Notes under the pieces: model-generated
What the model saw: the letters and a program-made list of their open reading frames with translations, nothing else
Database searches by the model: none
Told to the model about the DNA's origin: nothing
Made by a program: the position numbers and the translations under genes
Assembly: GCA_041441455.1 (NCBI GenBank)
Contig: JASDTB010000072.1
Span: 1 to 11,950 of the forward strand
DNA length: 11,950 bases
Reading direction: 5' to 3'
DNA from: JAFIHK01 sp041441455
GTDB lineage: Bacteria; Bacteroidota; Bacteroidia; Bacteroidales; UBA932
Part shown: in pieces, positions 6,159-11,950 of the stretch
Numbering within the stretch: the first letter of the stretch is position 1
Layout of the letters: each line of letters starts with the position of its first letter

Positions 6159-6551
6159 ATGAAGATGTTATTAGAAAATGAAAGTAAGTTTGGTTTTGAT
6201 CAAACAACCGAACTTATTCAACAAAAAGTATTGTCTTCGGGGTGGCGAGTTTCTCATGTTCACGATTTGAAAGAGACACTTAAGAAGAGTGACATTGATG
6301 TATTACCAGTAAAAGTAATAGAGGTTTGCAGACCTCTCTATTCTTCTAAACTATTGACTAGTGATGAATACAGAATCTTTTCGAGTCTGATGCCTTGTAG
6401 GATCTCTGTTTATGAAAAGAGTGATGGAAGAGTCTATATATCAAGAATGAACGCAGGAGAGATAGCTGCATCTGCAGGAGGTGTAGTATATGAAGCAATG
6501 AATGGAGCTTTTGCAGAGATGGAAGCAATACTAAACGATTTGTTAAAGTAA
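6159..6551 (+). CDS. DUF302 domain protein
   Basis: The protein is 130 residues long with no signal peptide or membrane helix, and a DUF302 domain spans nearly all of it. Recognisable family segments are 'SKFGFDQTTELI' (9-20), 'GWRVSHVHDLKETL' (28-41), 'VLPVKVIEVCRP' (48-59), and 'MPCRISVYEKSDG' followed by 'VYISRMN' (78-98). C57 and C80 lie in the family's conserved strands. DUF302 proteins are small alpha/beta proteins of unknown function, often found near redox or sulfur genes. Its place between the MarR-like and DoxX genes supports a thiol-related role by context only. ATG 6159 is used; a second ATG two codons later would change little. Confidence 0.88.
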   Translation: MKMLLENESKFGFDQTTELIQQKVLSSGWRVSHVHDLKETLKKSDIDVLPVKVIEVCRPLYSSKLLTSDEYRIFSSLMPCRISVYEKSDGRVYISRMNAGEIAASAGGVVYEAMNGAFAEMEAILNDLLK

Positions 6552-6575
6552 CTTACATTTTAAAGTTTATGAGCT

Positions 6576-7004
6576 ATGAAAGAGTTTTTTTTATTTGGTA
6601 AAGCGCAAAACAATAGTTTATTGTCTAGCGCATTGCTGCTTCTTAGAGTTGCAGTCGGTATTTTAATGATGACCCATGGATGGGGGAAACTATCGAATTT
6701 TTCGGCAATTTCTGAATCATTCCCTGACCCAATAGGGGTTGGTTCTCAAATGTCTTTAATGTTAGCAGTAGCAGCAGAGTTTTTTGGTTCTATATTGTTA
6801 ATATTCGGATTCTTGACAAGATTGGTTGTTATCCCTTTAGCGTTTACGATGGCAATTGCTTTTTTTGTAATTCATGCTGCAGACCCACTCCAAGTTAAGG
6901 AGCTTGCACTATTTTACCTAATAATTTATATCTTTTTGTTCATGTCTGGACCTGGGGAATACTCTATAGATAACGTTTTAAGCAAATATATAGGTAAAAA
7001 ATAA
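6576..7004 (+). CDS. DoxX family membrane protein
   Basis: The protein has 142 residues and four hydrophobic helices, near 14-34, 60-80, 82-100 and 108-126. Family marks are R24 in 'LLLLRVAVGIL' followed by 'THGWGKL' (33-39), 'AAEFFGSILLIFG' (66-78) in the second helix, and 'GPGEYSID' (125-132) at the C-terminus. DoxX proteins are inner-membrane subunits linked in other organisms to thiosulfate:quinone oxidoreduction (DoxD/DoxA relatives). In Mycobacterium tuberculosis DoxX belongs to a complex with SodA and the thiosulfate sulfurtransferase SseA. Here it closes the rightward arm beside a thioredoxin and opposite a rhodanese-containing flavoprotein, which fits that link. A direct electron-transfer role is inference. 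The strong terminator at 7105 follows. Confidence 0.9.
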   Translation: MKEFFLFGKAQNNSLLSSALLLLRVAVGILMMTHGWGKLSNFSAISESFPDPIGVGSQMSLMLAVAAEFFGSILLIFGFLTRLVVIPLAFTMAIAFFVIHAADPLQVKELALFYLIIYIFLFMSGPGEYSIDNVLSKYIGKK

Positions 7005-7036
7005 CAAACATGTTATAAAATGTTACTGTCATAAGT

Positions 7037-7058
7037 AGGGCTTACAATTTGTAACCCT
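7037..7058 (+). repeat. Imperfect hairpin downstream of the DoxX gene
   Basis: AGGG-C-TTAC (7037-7045) can pair with GTAA-CCCT (7051-7058), with one bulged C and a 5-nt loop. Nearby are the palindrome ATTTCATGAAAT (7071-7082) and a weak ATAAC/GTTAT repeat at the DoxX stop (7001-7016). No T run follows, so this is not a terminator. It may be 3'-UTR structure that protects the mRNA, or chance. Confidence 0.3.
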
Positions 7059-7104
7059 TATTGTGATTAGATTTCATGAAATATTGGAATTTAAAATACC
7101 AACC

Positions 7105-7138
7105 AGAGAGATAATTCCTGAGGAGTTATCTCTCTTTT
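7105..7138 (+). terminator. Intrinsic terminator of the thioredoxin-DoxX arm
   Basis: A 14-bp stem with one T-G wobble, AGAGAGATAATTCC (7105-7118) pairing with GGAGTTATCTCTCT (7122-7135), closes on a 3-nt loop (TGA) and is followed by TTTCTTATTATATTTT. It lies 100 bp after the DoxX stop and 67 bp before the LPP20-like gene. It therefore separates two transcription units. No clear promoter match was found in 7139-7201, only a near-match around TATATTTTG (7144-7152). Confidence 0.85.
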
Positions 7139-7201
7139 CTTATTATATTTTGATAACTTAGGAAACGAAAACACTTATTAATAACCTAAACTAATACCGA
7201 T

Positions 7202-7762
7202 ATGAAAAAACTAGGATTTCTTGGAATAGCGGCTATAGGCCTTGCTTTCTCAACATCTTGCGGCTCTTCTCAGGTAGCACCTGGTGCAGATGAAGTTATT
7301 GTTCAAACTTATTGTAGTGGACCTGAATATATGACAAATGCAACAGCATTAAGGTTTTCTGCTATTGGCGCAAGCATGGATCAAATGACTTCTAAAAAGA
7401 AAGCTTTAAGCGAAGCTAGAGCAGGATTAGCTGCACAAATTGAAACCAAAGTTAAAGGGATGATCGATAACTATGTAAAATCATCGGAACATCAGAATAA
7501 CGAAGACCTAACAAAACGTTATGAAGGTCTTACAAGAGAGATTTTAGATCAAACCCTTACTGGTACAAAAGTTATTTGTGAACAGACAACTAAAACTAAA
7601 GACGGACAATTCAAAACATACATCTGTCTTGAGTTGGGTGGTCCAGAAATCTTGTCGTCACTAAATAATAAAATGTCTAAGGACGAGCTCCTCAAAATCG
7701 ATTACAACTATGAAAAGTTTAAAAAAGTATTCGAAGAGGAGATGGCTAAGAGAGAAAAATAA
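7202..7762 (+). CDS. LPP20-like lipoprotein
   Basis: This 186-residue protein has a signal peptide and a lipobox-like 'STSC' with C20 as the lipidation site. The mature part has the LPP20 pattern: a strand with 'FSAIGAS' (52-58), then a helix 'ALSEARAGLAAQIETKV' (68-84) in which alanines and charged residues alternate, a central amphipathic stretch, and a return strand 'VICEQTT' ... 'YICLELG' (125-146). The C-terminus is a highly charged helix ('YEKFKKVFEEEMAKREK'). LPP20-type domains are envelope proteins in many Bacteroidota with no defined biochemical role. It is the first gene of a rightward operon; the next gene follows after 32 bp and has a related fold. Confidence 0.8.
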   Translation: MKKLGFLGIAAIGLAFSTSCGSSQVAPGADEVIVQTYCSGPEYMTNATALRFSAIGASMDQMTSKKKALSEARAGLAAQIETKVKGMIDNYVKSSEHQNNEDLTKRYEGLTREILDQTLTGTKVICEQTTKTKDGQFKTYICLELGGPEILSSLNNKMSKDELLKIDYNYEKFKKVFEEEMAKREK

Positions 7763-7794
7763 GATTACATTTTATTTCAATTTAAACTTTCTTT

Positions 7795-8793
7795 ATGGAT
7801 GAGTCTTCACAGGATAAAATCCATGATGCAGCTTGTCGTATACCCATTTTTAAACATTATGTTGTTCTGATTCTTGCCTTATTCGTGTCAAATCTTATTT
7901 GTCAAAAGGGTCAAGCTCAGAGTACAAATGAAAACAGGTATCCAATTGCCGTCAAATCAATTATACCGAAAGAAGTTTTTGACATATTTGGAACAGACGA
8001 CACGTTCGTAATCGGGATTTCAGATGCAGCTATGGATTCTGCATCGGGATATGATTTAGCCCTTACTAGAGCTAAAATGATGGCGTCATTGACATCTAAT
8101 GTGAGTTTGTCAGTGGTTTCAGAGTCTTTTGAAGAGAGTGCCGATAAGTCGATCTCAAAGTATGAAGAGCTTTTTTCTATAAGGCTTAAAGAACACGTCC
8201 CATTCAATGTAATTGCGTCGTTTAGACTTTCTAGTGGAGAGACAATAATAATAGCGAAGATTCTTGATAAGTTAGAATCAAAAAAGAGCAGACCTGATAA
8301 AATCAATAGTTTTAATTGTGAAATCAGACTCTACCATATCGAAAATATCACTGATCGCAGTCAAAATATTTATCGAACAAGCTATAGGTTGTGTTCAGAC
8401 GAAGAGTACGAAATGTATTTTGTTAACGGTAAATGGATTGAGTATTGCACCAGGTTTAGAAACAATAAATTAGACAGAAAAACAGAGAAGTACTTTTATT
8501 CGACCGAATGGGTCGAAAAAAACAAAATTACAGATACTCATTTAGGGATCAATGTGAATGAAGGTTTGTGGGCTGCTTATATTTACTCTTATTTATGGCA
8601 GCTCACTGCCGTTCTGAAAGAGGGAGAGCCCTCTGTAAAGATGATTTCCGATAATTATTCAAAAAAAGCAATCAATCTGAATAGAACCTCTGAGAAATAC
8701 ACTATCAGCTCAAGGTTGGAGAATTTAATTCTCTCTTCAGATATGATCTATCCGGTAGTTTCATTGAAACAATTAAGTATTGTAAAAAAATGA
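7795..8793 (+). CDS. Exported LPP20-like protein with unassigned C-terminal half
   Basis: The 332-residue protein has an unusually long polar N-region (about 20 residues) before a hydrophobic stretch 'HYVVLILALFVSNLIC' (21-36) ending near 'GQAQS' (39-43). This is probably a type I signal peptide or a signal anchor. No downstream Met offers a shorter signal. Residues about 70-160 repeat the LPP20 layout: 'FVIGISDAAMDS' (71-82), 'LALTRAKMMASLTSNV' (88-103), and later 'VIASFRLSSGETIIIAKILD' (139-158). The rest (about 170-332) is rich in aromatic and charged residues ('YEMYFVNGKWIEYCTRF', 'LWAAYIYSYLWQL') and matches no family I recognise. Its stop overlaps the next start (ATGA), indicating translational coupling. 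Whether it binds the preceding lipoprotein is a guess from the shared fold. Confidence 0.65.
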   Translation: MDESSQDKIHDAACRIPIFKHYVVLILALFVSNLICQKGQAQSTNENRYPIAVKSIIPKEVFDIFGTDDTFVIGISDAAMDSASGYDLALTRAKMMASLTSNVSLSVVSESFEESADKSISKYEELFSIRLKEHVPFNVIASFRLSSGETIIIAKILDKLESKKSRPDKINSFNCEIRLYHIENITDRSQNIYRTSYRLCSDEEYEMYFVNGKWIEYCTRFRNNKLDRKTEKYFYSTEWVEKNKITDTHLGINVNEGLWAAYIYSYLWQLTAVLKEGEPSVKMISDNYSKKAINLNRTSEKYTISSRLENLILSSDMIYPVVSLKQLSIVKK

Positions 8794-11435
8794 AAAAAAC
8801 AATTGGAATCTTACTGACTCTCTCTATGATAATCGTATCGGGAGATCTCTTTTCACAGACATTCGAAGAGTATAAAAAGAGAGAATCGGAGAACTTTAAC
8901 AAGTTCAAACAACAAGAGGAGGCCTTTATCAAACAGATGATAAAAGAGCAGCAAGAGTATATCGAAAAGGAGGACAAGGCTTTTAGGGAGTTCATGGAAA
9001 AAGAGTGGAATTCGTACAAAGCAGATAGTCCAAAAGTGGCACCCAAATCGCCCAAACCAGATGTGATCCCAGAATACAAAAAACCAGAAGTTCCAACAAA
9101 AAAACCAGTTGATATCATTCCTGTAAAGAGTGTTGTTACTCCAATACCATCAAGGATACCTGTTCTAGCGCCTATTTTAGTAAAACCAACTCAACCTAAA
9201 CCAGGCTTGCCTGAGATTAAAGTATCATTTTATGGGACAGCAATATGGTTTATGTACGACCCAGATTTTCTGACTGAAATCAATTCGATCAAAAATCAAA
9301 ATGACATTGCTAAATATTGGGATCATGCAGCTAGAACAGATTACACAATCTTAGTTCAACAACTAAATGAGCAGAAAGCTCTTTTAAATCTCAATGACTT
9401 TGCATATTATCTGCTTGTTGATAAATTATCCGATGCTCTATATCCAGGTAATGAAGATGCTCGATTAATAACAAATTGGTTCCTTATGCTTAGATCGGGA
9501 TATGGAGTGAGAGCTGGATTTGAAAGTAATGAAAAGTTGATATTGTTGTTACCATCGTATAATGTTGTTTATGGAAAGAAGTTCCTAAAAGAGGGTGATA
9601 GGTTTTTGTACATTTTTGGGGGCAGCAGTGGACAGAATATAAGAACCTACGATAAAGATTATGCTGGCGCAACAAAAATCATTGATTTCAATATTACATC
9701 TCCAATTAATCTTGGCGGCAAACCTTCAAACTTAGTTGTAAATGTTGACCATAATCAAAAGAACTACAACTTGACATTAAGCTACAATGAAGGTTTAAAA
9801 GGATTATATAACGACTTTCCACAAATGGAGTTGTCAGTCTATTTTAATGCAGCTGTATCAACAGTAATAAAGGAGTCTCTAGCAGCATCGCTTAAGCCTA
9901 TTGTAAATGAAATGAATGAAAAAGAAGCTGTGGATTTTCTACTAAGTTTTGTCCAAAAAGGCTTTAAATATAAAACAGATGACGACCAGTTTGGAAGAGA
10001 AAAGTTCTTTTTTGCAGAGGAGTTATTCTTTTATCCTTTCTGCGATTGTGAAGACAGATCTGTTCTGTTTTCATATTTAGTTAGAGAGCTACTCTCATTA
10101 GATGTAATTGGACTTGAGTTTCCTGGTCATATGGCAACAGCTGTTAAGTTTAGTCAACAAATTCCTGGTGATTATGTAAAGTTTCAAAATCAGAGATATA
10201 CTGTTGCCGATCCAACATACATAGGGGCTCCGAGTGGTTCAACTATGCCTCAATATGAAGGAGTCTCCCCAACGGTAGTTCCTGTTGCTCCTATTAGTCT
10301 GTTTGCAGGCGTAGAAAACAAAATTTGGGAAAAATTACAAGATGAGGGATGCCGTCCAGGAAGCAGTGTGAAGAGCATTGTTAAATTAATGGATAATACA
10401 TATGCAGTAACTGGATACTATGTTGGTAATGCAACATTTGGAGGTATAAAGCTCCCAGATTCCGGTACCCTTAACAGGGGATTCATAGGTAAGATTGATG
10501 AGTCAGGCAAAGGGATCTGGGTGCTTCCATATCTTTCAGAGGCCAATACAGTTGGACTAACAGTTACTTCCGAAAAGGAGAAAGTTTATGCAGCTGGTTC
10601 ATTTAGAAACAACATCTCTATAGGAAATCATAAAGCAGAGCTTAAAAAGAATAGTCACGATTCATTCATTGCGTGTATCTCTCCTAATGGGACTACAGAA
10701 TGGATTGCGAGGTTGAATCTTGATACAATACCAGGTACTGCTCCTGTTGCATTCTCAGCAAAATTTAATTCATCGGGAAATAGACTCTCTATGTCAAAAA
10801 GCGTAGAGGATGAGAGCTTTAATGGTTATGGCCTTTTTGTAGTTGCTGATGGAGGCTTGTTATACAATGGAATTGTAAATAGAGTCTTCTCCTCAACTCC
10901 CGCGAAGCTTGAAACAAGTTATGCCAGCGCTGCAGTAGCTGCAACACCAGAGTTGCTTAAAAAGCAGACTGATGAATTGATAGAGGACAATGCAGACAAG
11001 GGTATTGCTGGTCTTATAGCTGCTGTTTTGCTAGTTAAGAACATGGGAGCTACACTTTCTGGAAATGACGCAAGGGCAGCTTTAGACAAGTATAACACAT
11101 CATTCAGCAAACAATCACCAAATATTTACAAAAACCTCTCTAAGATCAATTTTGTAAAAAATAGTAATGGAGTAATTTCTATTCAGACCGAAAAAGGTAG
11201 TGATATCTATTTTGATAAGATAAGAGTTAAGAATAACTCGTCAATCAACATTAATACAACACCTTCTGGAGATGTTAGCGTAGATGTGCTTTCAGGAATT
11301 TTAGTCGGGAAAATGGTTGTTTGGTACAAGTTGAACTCAGTTAAGCTCTCTAAAAAGTCAGGCGATATGTTTTTTGATTATGACAAAGATCACTCTACAG
11401 CCAAAGTCAACATGAGAAAAGATATCCTTCAATAA
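8790..11435 (+). CDS. Large exported protein: coiled coil, Pro-rich linker, transglutaminase-like domain, beta-propeller-like repeats
   Basis: The 881-residue protein has a signal peptide (1-22, ending 'DLFSQ'). Residues 24-78 are a highly charged coiled coil with recurring F/Y-x-x-[EK] spacing, and 80-142 a proline/lysine linker. After a region of about 145-380 with no recognised family comes a transglutaminase-like domain (about 375-480). It has C420 in 'FCDCEDRSVLFSYLVREL', H447 in 'FPGHMATAVKF' and D474 in 'YTVADPTYIG', the Cys-His-Asp triad in canonical order. Residues 530-645 hold two repeats of SBBP/beta-propeller type ('YAVTGYYVGNATFGGIKL' and 'VYAAGSFRNNISIGNHKAEL', each followed by a 'G-x-x-W' strand). 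The C-terminus (about 715-881) has an Ala-rich segment and a beta-rich end with no sorting signal I recognise. It is probably periplasmic or surface-exposed, a peptidase or crosslinking enzyme. Its start overlaps the upstream stop. Confidence 0.8.
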   Translation: MKKTIGILLTLSMIIVSGDLFSQTFEEYKKRESENFNKFKQQEEAFIKQMIKEQQEYIEKEDKAFREFMEKEWNSYKADSPKVAPKSPKPDVIPEYKKPEVPTKKPVDIIPVKSVVTPIPSRIPVLAPILVKPTQPKPGLPEIKVSFYGTAIWFMYDPDFLTEINSIKNQNDIAKYWDHAARTDYTILVQQLNEQKALLNLNDFAYYLLVDKLSDALYPGNEDARLITNWFLMLRSGYGVRAGFESNEKLILLLPSYNVVYGKKFLKEGDRFLYIFGGSSGQNIRTYDKDYAGATKIIDFNITSPINLGGKPSNLVVNVDHNQKNYNLTLSYNEGLKGLYNDFPQMELSVYFNAAVSTVIKESLAASLKPIVNEMNEKEAVDFLLSFVQKGFKYKTDDDQFGREKFFFAEELFFYPFCDCEDRSVLFSYLVRELLSLDVIGLEFPGHMATAVKFSQQIPGDYVKFQNQRYTVADPTYIGAPSGSTMPQYEGVSPTVVPVAPISLFAGVENKIWEKLQDEGCRPGSSVKSIVKLMDNTYAVTGYYVGNATFGGIKLPDSGTLNRGFIGKIDESGKGIWVLPYLSEANTVGLTVTSEKEKVYAAGSFRNNISIGNHKAELKKNSHDSFIACISPNGTTEWIARLNLDTIPGTAPVAFSAKFNSSGNRLSMSKSVEDESFNGYGLFVVADGGLLYNGIVNRVFSSTPAKLETSYASAAVAATPELLKKQTDELIEDNADKGIAGLIAAVLLVKNMGATLSGNDARAALDKYNTSFSKQSPNIYKNLSKINFVKNSNGVISIQTEKGSDIYFDKIRVKNNSSININTTPSGDVSVDVLSGILVGKMVVWYKLNSVKLSKKSGDMFFDYDKDHSTAKVNMRKDILQ

Positions 11436-11440
11436 AATTA

Positions 11441-11446
11441 AGGAGG
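11441..11446 (+). promoter_or_regulatory. Canonical Shine-Dalgarno site of the WD40 gene
   Basis: AGGAGG sits 7 nt before the ATG at 11454 and fixes the start. A perfect site is uncommon in Bacteroidota, and the other genes in this window lack one. Confidence 0.7.
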
Positions 11447-11453
11447 TATTTAT

Positions 11454-11950
11454 ATGAAAATCAGCAGAATTATACTTGCGTTTACATGGGCTTTATGTAT
11501 GATTCCTACTCAAACTGGAATTTGTCAAACGCCTGAACTTGTGATTCAAAAGGGACATATTGGGAATGTCAACGATGTAGTTGTCACTCCAGATGGATCA
11601 TTTGTGCTCACAGGAAGTGATGATTGCACAGTAAAATTTTGGGATTTAAAATCCGGGAAAGAGGTAAGAACGATAGACGTCTTTTCACAACCAGTGAAAA
11701 AGATAGCGGTCTCTCCAACTGGAAATGTTTTTGCATGCGGAAGCAATAAAAAGGAGAAAGCATTGAAAATCTTCGAACTTTCGACCTCCAAAGAGTTGAT
11801 CTCATTGCCAGCTGTAAATGGAGAAATTTTAGATATCAGTTTTAATACCGATGGATCGAAACTGTTAGCTGTAATCGAGGAGGATGGATTTGTTACAAAA
11901 GTACAAGTTTATGACTGGGAAAAAGGCTTGCTTCTAAAATCTCCAGACCT
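11454..11950 (+). CDS. Exported WD40-repeat protein, N-terminal fragment (runs off the right edge)
   Basis: The open frame runs from ATG 11454 to the window end without a stop (165 full codons). A signal peptide of about 25 residues ('ISRIILAFTWALCMIPTQTG') precedes WD40 repeats. The first is clear: 'GHIGNVNDVVVTPDGSFVLT' (34-53), 'GSDDCTVKFWDLKSGKEV' (54-71). A second, more degenerate one spans about 75-112 ('KKIAVSPTGNVFACGS', 'LKIFELS'), and a third about 117-155 ('ILDISFNTDGSKLLAV', 'VQVYDW'). It is an extracytoplasmic beta-propeller scaffold. It lies 18 bp after the transglutaminase-like gene in the same direction, so it is part of that operon. Bacteroidota WD40 proteins sometimes carry a C-terminal caspase-like domain; that part, if present, is outside the window. 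Confidence 0.88.
   Translation, partial: MKISRIILAFTWALCMIPTQTGICQTPELVIQKGHIGNVNDVVVTPDGSFVLTGSDDCTVKFWDLKSGKEVRTIDVFSQPVKKIAVSPTGNVFACGSNKKEKALKIFELSTSKELISLPAVNGEILDISFNTDGSKLLAVIEEDGFVTKVQVYDWEKGLLLKSPD

Noticed and set aside
7144..7152. TATATTTTG as a promoter for the LPP20-like operon
   Set aside because: Its spacing misses the TAnnTTTG consensus by one base, and no -33 element lies at the right distance, where the terminator stem sits instead. It is too weak to annotate.
7917..8306. 129-codon open frame on the - strand
   Set aside because: It is antisense to the LPP20-like coding region, matches no family, and the + frame has better coding character and operon context.
8705..9118. 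137-codon open frame on the - strand
   Set aside because: It spans the end of one + gene and the coiled-coil/Pro-rich start of the next; its Ser/Leu/Phe-rich peptide is a reverse shadow of those Lys/Glu-rich codons.
1..11950. CRISPR array, insertion sequence or other mobile element
   Set aside because: I saw no spaced direct repeats, transposase or integrase motifs, or terminal inverted repeats. The gene order looks like ordinary chromosome.

Overview
The window looks like a piece of an AT-rich Bacteroidota chromosome, most likely Bacteroidales. The grounds are repeated TAnnTTTG-type -7 promoter boxes, mostly weak Shine-Dalgarno sites, N-terminal lipoboxes, and families typical of that phylum (LPP20-like lipoproteins, TM2/DUF2752 membrane proteins, a DsrE2-fused CoA-disulfide-reductase-like flavoprotein). 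The assignment is by inspection only; no database was searched.

Layout. (1) 1-340: the 5' end of a leftward metallo-beta-lactamase-fold gene, a divergent tRNA-Leu(CAG) with its own promoter, and a hairpin placed to terminate both the tRNA and the convergent operon to its right. (2) 345-2295, leftward: a tight four-gene operon of small membrane proteins, transcribed in the order TM2, DUF2752, Tic20/DUF4870-like, then a membrane-anchored M48 zinc metalloprotease. (3) 2344-7004: a divergent thiol/sulfur-redox locus. Leftward are a small MarR-like regulator and an 816-residue fusion of a CoA-disulfide-reductase-like flavoprotein, rhodanese, TusA and DsrE2. Rightward are a thioredoxin lipoprotein, a second paralogous MarR-like regulator, a DUF302 protein and a DoxX membrane protein. 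The 132-bp gap between the two arms holds interleaved divergent promoters and an inverted repeat. A strong terminator at 7105-7135 closes the rightward arm. (4) 7202-11950, rightward: an envelope operon with an LPP20-like lipoprotein, a second exported LPP20-like protein, a large exported protein (coiled coil, proline-rich linker, transglutaminase-like domain, beta-propeller-like repeats), and the start of an exported WD40 protein that runs off the window.

How it may work (inference). The central locus reads as one thiol or sulfane-sulfur homeostasis unit. The flavoprotein fusion would reduce disulfides or persulfides and pass sulfur through rhodanese, TusA and DsrE2 on one chain. Thioredoxin would supply extracytoplasmic thiol reduction, and DoxX would be a membrane redox partner. 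The two regulators share cysteines at positions 5, 36 and 37, which makes them candidate thiol or persulfide sensors acting on the shared promoter region. The left operon may serve membrane-protein processing, but only the protease has an assignable activity. The right operon is likely an outer-membrane or periplasmic assembly of unknown function.
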